Shown: positions 27,497-37,271 of the stretch, in pieces
How the letters are laid out: each line of letters begins with the position of its first letter
Position numbering within the stretch: the stretch's first letter is position 1
Program-made: the position numbers and the translations under genes
Notes under the pieces: model-generated
Seen by the model: the letters and a program-made list of their open reading frames with translations, nothing else
Told to the model about the DNA's origin: nothing
Database searches by the model: none
DNA from: Lacimicrobium alkaliphilum
Lineage (GTDB): Bacteria; Pseudomonadota; Gammaproteobacteria; Enterobacterales; Alteromonadaceae
Assembly: GCF_002591895.1 (NCBI RefSeq)
Contig: NZ_NISX01000025.1
Span: 1-56,381 of the forward strand
Direction: 5' to 3'
DNA length: 56,381 nt

Positions 27497-28525
27497 TTAT
27501 ACCTCGGTGGAGTAGAAAACAGGCTGATTCTCACGCAGACTCTGCACGCCTTCCACTATCAGCAAGTCCTCTGATGAAAGGTCTGCGGCGACCAGAATGT
27601 AGCCCTTAAAACGCTGCTTAATCTGTACATCCACTCGTTTTGCCTTGTCATTCTCCGCGACCCAGATATACGCTCCGGTTTCGCCCCACAACAGCGCGGC
27701 TTCAGGGACTACGGCGTATCGATCACCTTTAAGCTCCAGATTGACCCGAAAACTCATTCCGGGTCTGTATTTATCTTCACCATTGTCGATAATTGCACGT
27801 ACTCTGACCGTGCGGCTCTGAGGATCGATACGGGAATCAACCTGAGACAGTGCCGCCGGAATGGTTTGCGAAGGATTATTCCAGGGACGCAGTGTCAGCG
27901 CGCTATCCGCCTGGAGCATATTCAGCGCATCCTCTGGCGCCTGAAAATGCACATACAGCTCCTTTCTGCTGTCAATACTGGCAATAGCTGTCTGCTGATT
28001 AATTCTGTCACCAACTTCGATATCGGTCAGCCCCATCACCCCATCGAATGGTGCCACTATCTGCCTGTCTTCCAGCTCTACTTCAGCCTCACTGAGCTCC
28101 ACTTTCGCAATATCTCTGAGGGTTATTGCATCATCTAACTGGCTTTGTGCTATCGCTCCTTCCTTACGGCTTTCTTTAAGACGCTTAACCGTACGCTCGG
28201 CATCCGCCAGCAGGATCTCTGCCCGATTCAGAGCCACACGCTGTCGCCTGGCATCAAGCTCCAGCAACGTATCACCGGCTTTCACCCAGTCACCGGGCTC
28301 AAAATGCACCGCGGTGACTTTGTCAGTCACTGCCGGATACAAAACCACAGCCTTAGTCGCCTCAGCTGTACCTACGGCATCCACCCTGGAAGACTGACGC
28401 TCAAACTGGACGGGCTTAACAACCACCTGTACAGGGCGAGCCTCTCCTGATTGCGCCTGTACAGGTCCGGCAAAGAGTGACAAAAAAAACAGGGAAAAGG
28501 TTACCGATGCCAGCGACAGCTTCAT
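27497..28525 (-). CDS. RND efflux periplasmic adaptor (membrane fusion protein)
   Basis: A 342-residue exported adaptor with a signal peptide ending PVQA. It has the usual mirrored order: beta-barrel/lipoyl half ('VTAVHFEPGDWVKAGDTLLELD'), a short coiled-coil hairpin (about residues 95-150), the second lipoyl half ('IVAPFDGVMGLTDIEVGD') and the membrane-proximal region. No lipobox is seen, so it may be anchored by other means. It is promoter-proximal to the RND permease, with a six-base gap, and bridges that pump to an outer-membrane channel. Confidence 0.92.
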   Translation of the reverse strand: MKLSLASVTFSLFFLSLFAGPVQAQSGEARPVQVVVKPVQFERQSSRVDAVGTAEATKAVVLYPAVTDKVTAVHFEPGDWVKAGDTLLELDARRQRVALNRAEILLADAERTVKRLKESRKEGAIAQSQLDDAITLRDIAKVELSEAEVELEDRQIVAPFDGVMGLTDIEVGDRINQQTAIASIDSRKELYVHFQAPEDALNMLQADSALTLRPWNNPSQTIPAALSQVDSRIDPQSRTVRVRAIIDNGEDKYRPGMSFRVNLELKGDRYAVVPEAALLWGETGAYIWVAENDKAKRVDVQIKQRFKGYILVAADLSSEDLLIVEGVQSLRENQPVFYSTEV

Positions 28526-28681
28526 TCAAAATCCTCTAATTACTTAATTCGGGTACACAGAAGGAGGGGGTACGTACTATGCCACAGAGGTGATCATATT
28601 CTTACAGAATATACGACCAACAGGGCATAAGAGTGGATAACCTGCCAGATTCGTTGCGTTGTTCAGGCCTCAGAGATGGGA

Positions 28682-30049
28682 TCAGACTAAAACAATATAG
28701 ACCACCGCTGTAGTGACCAGGGCAATAACCACATTCAGTATCAATCCCTCTTTGGCCATAGTGCGAATTGACACTTTTCCCGTACTGTAAACGATGGCAT
28801 TGGGGGCCGTAGCAACAGGTAACATAAACGCACAGCTCGCACTGATTGCCGCCGGGATCATCAGTAATTTAGGATCGACGCCCACCGCGACTCCGGCGGT
28901 TGCCAGAATAGGCATCAACAATGTTGCAGTAGCGGTATTGGAGGTAATTTCAGTTAAAAACGTCACAAACAAACACAGAGACAGTATCAGCATGATCAGC
29001 GGTAAGTAAGACAAGCTGGTCAGAGCTTCCCCCATCGCCACGCTCAAACCTGATGCTTCAAAGGCTTTTGCAATACAGATGCCACCGGCAAATAGCAGCA
29101 GCATTCCCCAGGGAATATCATTGGCCGTCTGCCAGTCCAGCAGTTTTTCGCCTGCAACCTTACCTGTTGGGGTCATAAACATGGCTACCACACCGGCCAG
29201 TGCAATCGTGCTATCTCCCACGTTTTCCATGCCCAGCGATGCAGTCCAGTAAGGCCGGAATATCCACGCCATTGCCACTGTAGCAAACACCATCAATACC
29301 CGTTTTTCCTCACTCTGCCACTGCCCCGCCACGGGCAATTTCAGATTATCCAGACGCCCCAGTCCCCGGGTTAACCACAGTGCCATTAAAGGAATACCAA
29401 TGAGTACAATGGGCAGACCAAAACGCATCCATTCCAGAAAACTCAGCCCCTGCCCCTGCACTTCAGCATACACGCTCATAAAAATAATATTCGGCGGTGT
29501 ACCAATGGGTGTCCCCACGCCACCAAGACTGGCTGAATAGGCGATACCCAACAAAATTGCGGCCGCCAGCCGCGGATTTTCCAACCGCTGAATTACCGCA
29601 ATGGCAATGGGCAGCAACATCAGGGTAGTCGCAGTATTAGAAATCCACATTGATAAGAACGCCGCAGTGAGCATAAAGCCCAACACCAGTCTTCGCGCAC
29701 TGTGGGCACCGGTCAGGCTTACCATATAAAAGGCAAAGCGGCTGTGTACATTAGACTTTTCCAGTGCTTTGGAGAGCATAAACGCCCCCATCAACAGGAT
29801 AATCACATGACTGCCCAAAGAAGAAGCCGCCTGCTGATGCGTTAATACGCCTGAAAGTGGAAAAGCCGCAAAAGGGATCAAAGATGTCGCCGGGATCGGC
29901 AGGGCCTCGGTGATCCAGTAAAAGGCTGTCAGCAAAGTAATACTGGCCGTCCACACAATCGGAAGGGGTTGCCCCTGCCACGCCAGTATCAACCCTAGTA
30001 GCAGTGCCAAAAGTGGCCCGGAAACGATCAACAGCCCTTTAGTCTGCAT
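28682..30049 (-). CDS. SLC13 (DASS) family anion/dicarboxylate transporter
   Basis: A 455-residue inner-membrane carrier of the divalent anion:sodium symporter family. About 11-12 hydrophobic segments are present, with the duplicated family hallmarks 'ISNTATTLMLLPIAIAV' in the first half and 'ITSNTATATLLMPILATA' in the second; these Ser-Asn-Thr motifs line the sodium and substrate sites. I prefer the ATG at 30049 to an in-frame TTG at 30061. Either start overlaps the end of nagZ, so expression is probably coupled. The substrate (C4-dicarboxylate, sulphate or other) cannot be told. Confidence 0.9.
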   Translation of the reverse strand: MQTKGLLIVSGPLLALLLGLILAWQGQPLPIVWTASITLLTAFYWITEALPIPATSLIPFAAFPLSGVLTHQQAASSLGSHVIILLMGAFMLSKALEKSNVHSRFAFYMVSLTGAHSARRLVLGFMLTAAFLSMWISNTATTLMLLPIAIAVIQRLENPRLAAAILLGIAYSASLGGVGTPIGTPPNIIFMSVYAEVQGQGLSFLEWMRFGLPIVLIGIPLMALWLTRGLGRLDNLKLPVAGQWQSEEKRVLMVFATVAMAWIFRPYWTASLGMENVGDSTIALAGVVAMFMTPTGKVAGEKLLDWQTANDIPWGMLLLFAGGICIAKAFEASGLSVAMGEALTSLSYLPLIMLILSLCLFVTFLTEITSNTATATLLMPILATAGVAVGVDPKLLMIPAAISASCAFMLPVATAPNAIVYSTGKVSIRTMAKEGLILNVVIALVTTAVVYIVLV

Positions 30050-31052
30050 AAAACGCCGCAAGTTCTTGCTGAGCCTGCAACCATAAATCGCTGCGCTCCA
30101 GGCTTTTCCGGTCTGAGCACCGGTTTTTCCGCATAGTTAAGAGGCGCTGATTCGCTGGATAATTTGCCGGTAGTGTATCCACAACCTTGATCGCCCCTTC
30201 ACGATTATTACAAATCAGCAGCATGTCACAACCCGCTTTCAGCGCCGCGCAGGCCCGGTCTGCATAATCTCCCATCATCGCTGCCCCCTGCATGGACAGA
30301 TCATCGGAAAAAATCACCCCGTCAAACCTCAGTTCATCACGTAATATCTGCTGCAGCCAGCGCCGGGAAAAACAAGCGGGCAAATCATCCACTTCGCTGT
30401 AGATAACATGGGCAGGCATTATTGCATCCATTAACCCTTGTTGCTGAAGAGCAACAAAAACCTGCATATCCAGATTGCGGATATCGGCTTCACAGCGCTT
30501 GTCTACGGGCATGGCAATATGAGAATCCTCTAAAACGCTGCCATGGCCGGGAAAATGTTTACAGGTCGTCTTCATACCCGCTTTGTGCATTCCCTGCATA
30601 AAGTGCCCTGCCAGATGAACCACCTGTGCGGGCTCTGCAGAAAAACCTCGATCCCCGATAACCTGTGACACGCCATTGATATCCACAACCGGAGCAAAGC
30701 TGATATCCATATCCATGGTCAGAACCTCTGATGCCATCAGCCAACCAAATTGCTGAGCCCAAAATGCGGCCTTGTGACTGTCGCCACACGCTTTCTCTGT
30801 CAGGCTTCCCATAGCAGGAATGGCACTGAAACCGTCACGAAATCGCTGTACCCTTCCGCCTTCGTGATCCACCGCGATCAACACAGAGTCAGAGGCACAG
30901 GTACGAATGTCTCTGATCAGTTGCTGTAACTGTGACAAGCTTTCAAAATTTCGACTGAACAGAATCACGCCACCCGTCAGGGGGTGCGCCAACAACTCTT
31001 TTTCTTCTGCGGATAACCGGCCTGCGGCCAGATCCAACATTAATGGGCCCAT
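30039..31052 (-). CDS. nagZ: Beta-N-acetylhexosaminidase NagZ
   Basis: A 337-residue cytoplasmic glycoside hydrolase family 3 enzyme that removes GlcNAc from anhydromuropeptides in peptidoglycan recycling. 'VDHEGGRVQRF' binds the sugar. 'KHFPGHGSVLEDSH' contains the acid/base His178, and 'FSDDLSMQGA' holds the nucleophile Asp250. Single-domain length as in other gammaproteobacterial NagZ. No signal peptide is present. It overlaps the SLC13 transporter by about ten bases. Confidence 0.95.
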   Translation of the reverse strand: MGPLMLDLAAGRLSAEEKELLAHPLTGGVILFSRNFESLSQLQQLIRDIRTCASDSVLIAVDHEGGRVQRFRDGFSAIPAMGSLTEKACGDSHKAAFWAQQFGWLMASEVLTMDMDISFAPVVDINGVSQVIGDRGFSAEPAQVVHLAGHFMQGMHKAGMKTTCKHFPGHGSVLEDSHIAMPVDKRCEADIRNLDMQVFVALQQQGLMDAIMPAHVIYSEVDDLPACFSRRWLQQILRDELRFDGVIFSDDLSMQGAAMMGDYADRACAALKAGCDMLLICNNREGAIKVVDTLPANYPANQRLLTMRKNRCSDRKSLERSDLWLQAQQELAAFYAD

Positions 31053-31253
31053 AGAATGAATGTACTAAACAAAGGGAGCGTTACTTTACGTGATTAACGC
31101 AAAAAGGCAAAGTCACACGACTCCAGATAGTCCTGCAAGCCAGTGTGATGAGCTTAATGGTATTTCCCGCTCGTCGTTAACGAAGAAAAGGGATACTTTC
31201 AATCACTGCTATCTATGCTAGGGTTAGTATGAACTTTGTTAAAAGGAGAGATG

Positions 31254-31532
31254 ATGTCAACCGCAACAGACAACGATATCAAGGAACTTAAAGAAGAACT
31301 GAATAGCCTTAAAGCAGATATTTCGTCACTCGGGAAAACATTGTCAAAGTTTGCCCGGGACAGTGCCAATGACGGACGCGAAACCCTTCGCAATGCAGCA
31401 GAACAGTCAAAAAAACAGGTTCGTGATGGCGTGCACACCGTTGAGAAGCAGGTTGAAGAGCGGCCAATGACCAGTCTCGCTATCGCATTGGGGCTTGGTT
31501 TTGTACTTGGCCGGTTGCTCGATCGCAAGTGA
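31254..31532 (+). CDS. DUF883 (ElaB/YqjD-like) inner-membrane protein
   Basis: A 92-residue protein with a long amphipathic helix followed by a single C-terminal transmembrane segment ('MTSLAIALGLGFVLGRLL') ending in a basic tail. This is the plan of ElaB, YqjD and YgaM, which in Escherichia coli are stationary-phase proteins that associate with ribosomes at the inner membrane. AAGGAG lies five bases before the ATG at 31254; an ATG one codon earlier is too close to it. The upstream sequence contains CTATGCTAGG, which resembles a sigma-S type -10, but I cannot confirm it. Confidence 0.85.
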   Translation: MSTATDNDIKELKEELNSLKADISSLGKTLSKFARDSANDGRETLRNAAEQSKKQVRDGVHTVEKQVEERPMTSLAIALGLGFVLGRLLDRK

Positions 31533-31578
31533 CCGATATGCAGTCCTGTAACCGTCCGTTCAGAGCGAAGCAAACCAG

Positions 31579-32043
31579 GTGCTGAAACGGTTTAAGAAAA
31601 AGCTTGAAACGCAGGCCGTTGCATCGGTGATCATCATCCCGATGATCTTTTTTGTCATCGCGTTTCTTGCTCTGGCATGCTACCTGAGCTTGCGCGAAAC
31701 ACTGTCGCCACCATTGGCAGCACTGGTGACCGCTGCCGCTGGTATTGTAGTGATTGCGATCGTGCAGGTGCTTGCCAGATTCTCATATCGTCGTTCCACA
31801 ATCAGACGAGCACCCCAGCGTACCTCTGAGCCGGAACAGGATTTCGAGAAACTATTGCTCGAACACGCCGACCCGGTGCTGGCAAAATGGATAGGAGATA
31901 ATCCCGATAAAGCGGCCATAACCACTTTATTGCTGGGCGTAGCAGCGGGTTACAGCGAAGCGGTGCGACAAGCGTTAATGGATATGTATATCCGTTACTC
32001 TGAAGCTGAGACACAACGAAGAAACGACAACGAAGAGAATTGA
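31579..32043 (+). CDS. Two-TM membrane protein following the DUF883 gene
   Basis: A 154-residue protein starting at GTG. A basic N-terminus is followed by two hydrophobic helices (about residues 14-37 and 45-68), then a soluble acidic region of about 85 residues with 'LEHADPVLAKWIGDNPDKAA' and a third moderately hydrophobic stretch. I do not recognise a named family. Its place after a DUF883 gene recalls the yqjD-yqjE arrangement, but sequence similarity to YqjE is not evident. It is probably co-transcribed with the DUF883 gene 46 bp upstream. Confidence 0.72.
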   Translation: MLKRFKKKLETQAVASVIIIPMIFFVIAFLALACYLSLRETLSPPLAALVTAAAGIVVIAIVQVLARFSYRRSTIRRAPQRTSEPEQDFEKLLLEHADPVLAKWIGDNPDKAAITTLLLGVAAGYSEAVRQALMDMYIRYSEAETQRRNDNEEN

Positions 32044-32065
32044 TGTTTGTCGACCGTAAAGCATA

Positions 32066-32701
32066 TCACTGCAGTTCGTCGAACTGTATACCAACACTGA
32101 GCAAGTTATCCTGATAGCGAGAATTGCGCACTTTGCCAAACACCTCTTTATCCACTTCACCATCTTTGCCAAGCAAGGTAATCACAACAGGCAACAGATT
32201 CACTTTACGACCGGTATGGCACTCTTCAAACTGAAACCGGCAACCGCCCGCTGAGATATCCTGCACCAGACCGCTAAAGGGTTTGCCCCGTAAACCCTGC
32301 TCACTCAGCATTTGTATAGTGGCGATAACATTGGCACTTTCGCGTTTCTTATCCCTGAGTGCGCGGCGGTGTATTTCTTTCGGAAAGTTGAGAAACAACA
32401 GACGGTCCGGGCGCCGCATCATATTCACAATTTCGGTTTTAAAGGCGAAACATTCGCCTAAGCTGTCTTCAATCAGAAAACGGCAAATAGCCACCATGCC
32501 CGCCACGCCATCTTTCTGCGGGAAGTTAATATCTTCAAATCGGATAATCAGATAGCGACCAAAACGATACCCCACCATTTCGCTATGAAAACGACTGTCA
32601 AAATGATCGAGAAACTGTACTTCAAGCCGTGTCCCTACTGGAACCTGACTAAACCAGTCCTTGTCCCGTTCAGAGAAGGTCTGAACAACTACCTTTTGCA
32701 T
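32066..32701 (-). CDS. PilZ domain protein with YcgR-like N-terminal domain
   Basis: A 211-residue cytoplasmic protein. The N-terminal half (about 1-105) has the barrel-like layout of YcgR-type PilZN domains ('VPVGTRLEVQFLD'). The C-terminal half is a PilZ domain with an Arg-rich stretch 'IHRRALRDKKR' fitting the RxxxR loop and 'DISAGGCRFQF' as the D/NxSxxG motif, so cyclic di-GMP binding is likely. Target unknown. It is convergent with the DUF883 operon. It is the second PilZ gene of the window. Confidence 0.85.
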   Translation of the reverse strand: MQKVVVQTFSERDKDWFSQVPVGTRLEVQFLDHFDSRFHSEMVGYRFGRYLIIRFEDINFPQKDGVAGMVAICRFLIEDSLGECFAFKTEIVNMMRRPDRLLFLNFPKEIHRRALRDKKRESANVIATIQMLSEQGLRGKPFSGLVQDISAGGCRFQFEECHTGRKVNLLPVVITLLGKDGEVDKEVFGKVRNSRYQDNLLSVGIQFDELQ

Positions 32702-32830
32702 ATAAGGTGACCAATTGTTTAATGTAGTTGGTATTTATCCCTGACAATGGATATACCCGGCAGACGTTTTGCAGGGCTATAACCAAATTAAACAGTAATT
32801 CCAATATTTACAAGCCACTTAAATCAATAT

Positions 32831-33493
32831 TTACCATGGCAGTACCTCGCCATTAGCATGCCAGAAGCTTCCGCTGGTGTTTAGATTTAACTCATCAATA
32901 CGCTGAATCAGGCGCGCCGCAGACACCTGTGCTGACACATCACCACCATAGCTGACCATTTCTGTCTGCACATAACCTGGATGTAACAGTGCTACAGCAA
33001 TGCCTCGAGGCTCGAGATCTCTTGCCAATGATACACCCGCAGCATTCAGTGCCGCCTTGGACATACGATAACCATAATAGCCGCCAGAACCATTATCGGA
33101 CATGGAGCCCATACGGCTGGTTATCATGGCGACCTTGGAGCCCTTGTGCAGATGTGGCGCGAGAATCTGTGTAATCTGCAGCGGGCCAAGGGCATTAACC
33201 CTGAACTGGCGTTCAATACTCTGTGTATCAGGATTTTCCAGTGACTCCCTGCCCAGTATCCCGGCATTATTAATCAGCACATCAATCTGAACATTCGACA
33301 ACGGGGCCAGTGCGCTGGCCAGGAGTTCAGTATCGGCAACATCCACTCCTTCAACCACCTCTGCGCCTGATTCACTCAGTTCCTTTGTCGCCTTGCGACA
33401 CAAGCCATACACCATATCGCCACGGTCAAGATAATGTTTTGTCAGTGCCAGTCCGATACCACGGCCTGCTCCGGTAATGACAATAGTCGCCAC
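32831..33493 (-). CDS. Short-chain dehydrogenase/reductase
   Basis: A 220-residue classical SDR. The N-terminal TGAGRGIG (residues 7-14) is the NAD(P)-binding glycine motif, NNAG lies at 75-78, and the active-site YxxxK is Tyr142/Lys146 with Ser126 or Ser130 upstream. It is shorter than most SDRs (about 250) because the C-terminal substrate loop is reduced. Substrate unknown. It lies 20 bp downstream of kdsB on the same strand and may be its last co-transcribed gene. Confidence 0.9.
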   Translation of the reverse strand: MATIVITGAGRGIGLALTKHYLDRGDMVYGLCRKATKELSESGAEVVEGVDVADTELLASALAPLSNVQIDVLINNAGILGRESLENPDTQSIERQFRVNALGPLQITQILAPHLHKGSKVAMITSRMGSMSDNGSGGYYGYRMSKAALNAAGVSLARDLEPRGIAVALLHPGYVQTEMVSYGGDVSAQVSAARLIQRIDELNLNTSGSFWHANGEVLPW

Positions 33494-33513
33494 GGTATTC
33501 TCCTTATCAGAGG

Positions 33514-34266
33514 TTAAAAACGCTTAACAATGCGCGCCAGATCTGCCGGTGTGTCTATGCCAGCCGGTGGTGTTTCAGCGGCGATATCCACATGGATCTT
33601 TTCACCATGCCAGAGTACCCGCAATTGCTCCAGTGACTCAATTTGCTCCAACCCTGAGGGTGCCATATTCACATACTGGCGGATGAATCCGGCACGATAG
33701 GCATAAATGCCTATATGTCGCAGATAATAGTCACCTACTTCGTCAATATTGTCTTCGTCTAAAAAACGACTGCGATCATAGGGCACAGTGGCGCGACTGA
33801 AATACAGTGCATAGCCGAGTTTATCGGTCACCACTTTAACCACATTGGGGTTAAACACCTCTTCCACGTCGCGCAACCTCACGGCCAGCGTGGCCATTTC
33901 TGCCTGAGGATGGAGATGAAGATTCTCTGCCACCTGCTGAATATTGGCAGACGGAATAAAGGGCTCATCACCCTGCACATTAACGATCACCTCATCAGAA
34001 TCAAGTTCGAGTATATCCACCACTTCAGCCAACCGCTCGGTGCCGGATTCATGGTGCCTTGACGTCATACACACCTGACCACCAAAATCCCTCACCGCTT
34101 CAGCGATACGCTCATCATCTGTCGCCACAATCACCTGAGCGGCACCGCAATCAAGCGCCCTTTCTACCACATGCTGGATCATCGGCTTGCCATGAATATC
34201 GGCCAGCGGTTTGCCCGGAAAGCGGGTCGAGCCATAACGGGCAGGAATAATAACGGTGAATTTCAT
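33514..34266 (-). CDS. kdsB: 3-deoxy-manno-octulosonate cytidylyltransferase KdsB
   Basis: A 250-residue enzyme that makes CMP-Kdo for the inner core of lipopolysaccharide. '[14 protein letters not shown]' (residues 8-21) is the CTP-binding loop and '[10 protein letters not shown]' is the metal/nucleotide motif. Family hallmarks '[16 protein letters not shown]'-like (here '[15 protein letters not shown]') and '[11 protein letters not shown]' are present. Normal length. It starts five bases after ycaR in the msbA-lpxK-ycaR-kdsB order also found in Escherichia coli. Confidence 0.96.
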   Translation of the reverse strand: MKFTVIIPARYGSTRFPGKPLADIHGKPMIQHVVERALDCGAAQVIVATDDERIAEAVRDFGGQVCMTSRHHESGTERLAEVVDILELDSDEVIVNVQGDEPFIPSANIQQVAENLHLHPQAEMATLAVRLRDVEEVFNPNVVKVVTDKLGYALYFSRATVPYDRSRFLDEDNIDEVGDYYLRHIGIYAYRAGFIRQYVNMAPSGLEQIESLEQLRVLWHGEKIHVDIAAETPPAGIDTPADLARIVKRF

Positions 34267-34271
34267 GGTTG

Positions 34272-34472
34272 TTACTTACCTTTAAGTTTTTCCACTTCTT
34301 CACTGCTCATTTGCCGTGCTTCATTCTCCAGCATCACCGGAATATTATCGCGCACGGGGTAGGCCAGGCGGTCAAAACGGCAAACCAGTTCGCTCTCCTG
34401 AGCATTCCAGTACAACTCCCCTTTACATACGGGGCAAGCGAGGATATCGAGTAACTTCTTGTCAAAGGCCAT
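34272..34472 (-). CDS. ycaR: Trm112-family zinc-binding protein YcaR
   Basis: A 66-residue Trm112-like protein. '[13 protein letters not shown]' carries the Cys13/Cys16 pair and a further Cys31 lies in 'LVCRFD'; the strand '[12 protein letters not shown]' is conserved in the family. In eukaryotes Trm112 activates methyltransferases. The bacterial protein is regularly placed between lpxK and kdsB, and its job is not settled. It overlaps the end of lpxK by 11 bases. Confidence 0.93.
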   Translation of the reverse strand: MAFDKKLLDILACPVCKGELYWNAQESELVCRFDRLAYPVRDNIPVMLENEARQMSSEEVEKLKGK

Positions 34473-35430
34473 GAATCTTTTCCAGCAGTTGTTGTTTAAA
34501 TTGTTCCGTTAACTTAGCACTTACCGGCAGGTACCACCATTGGGAACCAGCAAAGGCGCGGCATTTCACCGCATCTTTCTCGGTCATCAGCACCAGATCA
34601 TCGGGAATATCTCCGGTTTTAAACGCATAGTGATCTGCATACACACGGGTCTCTTTGAGCCTGACCTGACGATGCCTGAGCAGATTAAAAAATCGCTCCG
34701 GATTACCAATTCCGGCCAGCGCAATGGCAGGCTTTTTAAGTGCCGACAAAGACTGGGTTTTACTCGGGTATTTAAGATTCACCAGCTGACCGGTTTCCAG
34801 TGACATCAGATGCTCCCCCGGGGCTGCAATACCGCCATTGACCACCACAAAATCTACTGTCGATAATCGCCATTTTCCCTCCCGCAGCGGCCCCATAGGC
34901 AGCAAATGACGGTTTCCCAGACGACGCTCGCCGTCCATCACCAGAATTTCTACATCTCTGGCCAGGCGGTAGTGTTGCAGGCCATCATCACAGAGTATGA
35001 TATTACAATGATGTTTTTCAACCAGATAAGCGGCCCCTCGCACCCTGTCAGGATCCACCACCAGAGGGCAGCCCAGATGCTGACGCATTAATACAGGTTC
35101 ATCGCCTACTGTGGCCGCATCACTGTCTGGCAACACAGTGTATGGGTAAGCCGGTGCTTTGCCACCATAACCACGGCTGACCACTCCGGGATGATACCCT
35201 TGTTGCTTCAGCCACTGGCACAGGCGGATCACCAGCGGGGTTTTACCACTGCCGCCTACAGTAATATTTCCCACCACAATAACCGTTGCACCGACCTTAT
35301 GGGATTTTTTCAGGCCAGCCCGGTAACACCAGCGCCGCAGTGCTGAGACCAGATAAAACAGCAGCGCCAGCGGCGCTAACAACCACAACCAAATGCCGCC
35401 CTGATACCAGGCTTTCTCGAGTGCCGTCAC
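34462..35430 (-). CDS. lpxK: Tetraacyldisaccharide 4'-kinase LpxK
   Basis: A 322-residue inner-membrane-associated kinase that phosphorylates the lipid A disaccharide. An N-terminal hydrophobic helix (about 13-32) is followed by the P-loop [11 protein letters not shown] (residues 54-64), and '[15 protein letters not shown]' is the conserved second motif. It starts at GTG, sharing one base with the msbA stop (TAGTG), so translation is tightly coupled to the lipid A flippase. Normal length. Confidence 0.95.
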   Translation of the reverse strand: MTALEKAWYQGGIWLWLLAPLALLFYLVSALRRWCYRAGLKKSHKVGATVIVVGNITVGGSGKTPLVIRLCQWLKQQGYHPGVVSRGYGGKAPAYPYTVLPDSDAATVGDEPVLMRQHLGCPLVVDPDRVRGAAYLVEKHHCNIILCDDGLQHYRLARDVEILVMDGERRLGNRHLLPMGPLREGKWRLSTVDFVVVNGGIAAPGEHLMSLETGQLVNLKYPSKTQSLSALKKPAIALAGIGNPERFFNLLRHRQVRLKETRVYADHYAFKTGDIPDDLVLMTEKDAVKCRAFAGSQWWYLPVSAKLTEQFKQQLLEKIHGL

Positions 35431-37184
35431 TAAATGCTCAATCCATCTTTAAATTGCAGTTTATGCAGCTGTGCATAAGCGCCATCTTTTTCCAGCAAAG
35501 TTTTATGATCGCCCTGCTCGACAATACAACCCTGATCGATGACCAGAATTTTATCGGCATTCTCGATGGTGGATAAACGATGTGCCACCACCAGGCTGGT
35601 GCGGTTTTGCTGTAACTTATCCAGCGCATCCTGGATTAATCGCTCAGACTCAGTGTCCAGCGCCGATGTGGCTTCGTCCAGGATCAGTATTGGTGCATCC
35701 CTGAGAATAGCCCGAGCAATGGCAATACGCTGTCGCTGACCGCCAGAGAGCATCAGACCATTCTCACCAATATTGGTATCCAACCCCTCAGGGAGAACAT
35801 CAACAAATTCCTGCACATGAGCAATACGCGCCGCCTCGACAATATCTTCCCGGCTTACCCTGTGTTCGGCACCGTAGGCAATGTTGTTGGCAATGGTGTC
35901 ATTAAACAGCGTCACGTGCTGAGAGACCAGCGCAAACTGGCGGCGCAGATCTTCGAGATTGATCTTATTAAGATCCTCACCATCGAGCAGAATACGGCCC
36001 TGCTCCACCTGATAGAATCGGGTCAGCAAACTGGAAATGGTCGACTTGCCGCTGCCGGAGCGGCCAACCAGTGCCAGGGTCTGACCGGCATTGATATTAA
36101 AGCTGATATCTTTAAGGGCTTCCTGCTCTTTGCCCGGATAGCTGAAGGTGACCTGCTCAAACAGAATATCGCCTCTTGCACGATCAAGATGTAAGGAGCC
36201 GGTATTCGGCTCAGGCTGCTGATCGAGGATCTCAAAAATACTGCCACAGGCGGCCATACCACGTTGAAATTCACTGTTTACCGTGGTCAGTTGCTTCAGG
36301 GGTTTTAACAGCATGGTCATGCAAAATACCACTGTGGTGAAGATACCGGCGGTCAGTTGTTCGAGCATATCCGGCAGGCTGGAGATATACAGCACCACCG
36401 CCAGGGCTATCGAAGCAATAACCTGAATCGAAGATTCACTGAACAGTCTGGACACCACCAGTTTCATATTTTGCTGGCGGTTATGATTATTGCGCTGATC
36501 GAAACGCTTTTTTTCCATTTCCTGACCACCAAACATCAGCACCACTTTATGGCCCTTGATGACCTGCTCAACGGTACTGGTCAGATTGCCCATGGCCTGC
36601 TGAATACTGCGGCTGACAATGCGAAAACGCTTGCTGACCACATACACGATTGCCGCCACCACCGGGCCGATCAGCATAAAGATCAGCGACAATTGCCAGG
36701 AGTAGTAAAACATCACGCTAAGCAGACCAATCACCAGTGCCCCCTCGCGCACAAGTGTCAGCAGGGCCTTGCCCGCGGCATTAGTAACCTGCTCAGTGTC
36801 ATAAATCACCTTGGAGATCATCTGGCCGGAAGAATTACGGTCATGAAAGGCCACCGGCAGGTGAATAAACTGATCAAACAACTGGCGACGCATTTTCATC
36901 ACCACCTGATTGGCGATCCAGGCCAGGGTATAGGTACCCATAAAATTGAAAATACCGCGCAGAATAAAAATCGGTACAATCAGATACGCGGCCATGCGCA
37001 GATAACCAAAATCCCCTTTAACCAGACTGTCGTCAATCAGGGGTTTTAGCTGGGAAAACACAAAGGCATCCACGGCCGAGTATCCAATCATCCCGAGGAT
37101 CGCCACGGCGAAAGCCAGCTTGTAGTCTTTTTGATAGCGCAGAAAACGCCTGAATACCGTAGGTGAAGGCTTATTTTTATTCAT
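35430..37184 (-). CDS. msbA: Lipid A export ATP-binding/permease MsbA
   Basis: A 584-residue half-transporter that flips lipid A-core across the inner membrane as a homodimer. Six transmembrane helices occupy about residues 25-310. The ATPase domain shows Walker A GRSGSGKST (374-382), the signature LSGGQ (479-483) and Walker B with catalytic Glu504 ('LILDEATSALD'), then the switch His in 'VVAHRLST'. It has the length of Escherichia coli MsbA and sits between comEC and lpxK as in that species. Confidence 0.96.
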   Translation of the reverse strand: MNKNKPSPTVFRRFLRYQKDYKLAFAVAILGMIGYSAVDAFVFSQLKPLIDDSLVKGDFGYLRMAAYLIVPIFILRGIFNFMGTYTLAWIANQVVMKMRRQLFDQFIHLPVAFHDRNSSGQMISKVIYDTEQVTNAAGKALLTLVREGALVIGLLSVMFYYSWQLSLIFMLIGPVVAAIVYVVSKRFRIVSRSIQQAMGNLTSTVEQVIKGHKVVLMFGGQEMEKKRFDQRNNHNRQQNMKLVVSRLFSESSIQVIASIALAVVLYISSLPDMLEQLTAGIFTTVVFCMTMLLKPLKQLTTVNSEFQRGMAACGSIFEILDQQPEPNTGSLHLDRARGDILFEQVTFSYPGKEQEALKDISFNINAGQTLALVGRSGSGKSTISSLLTRFYQVEQGRILLDGEDLNKINLEDLRRQFALVSQHVTLFNDTIANNIAYGAEHRVSREDIVEAARIAHVQEFVDVLPEGLDTNIGENGLMLSGGQRQRIAIARAILRDAPILILDEATSALDTESERLIQDALDKLQQNRTSLVVAHRLSTIENADKILVIDQGCIVEQGDHKTLLEKDGAYAQLHKLQFKDGLSI

Positions 37185-37271
37185 TTATTCACTATTTGGC
37201 AGGCCCCTGACGGGCAGAATGCCCACATTGTACCGTCCCGATGCGGATTACCCAACTACCAATCTGATTGG

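Noticed and set aside
36357-37049. Open frame of 230 codons on the plus strand inside msbA
   Set aside because: It is antisense to a clear msbA; its His/Gln-rich composition is that of a frame shadow, and no ribosome site or family match is seen.
37210-37225. Small GGGC/GCCC hairpin between comEC and msbA
   Set aside because: A four-base stem without a T-run, too weak to call a terminator.
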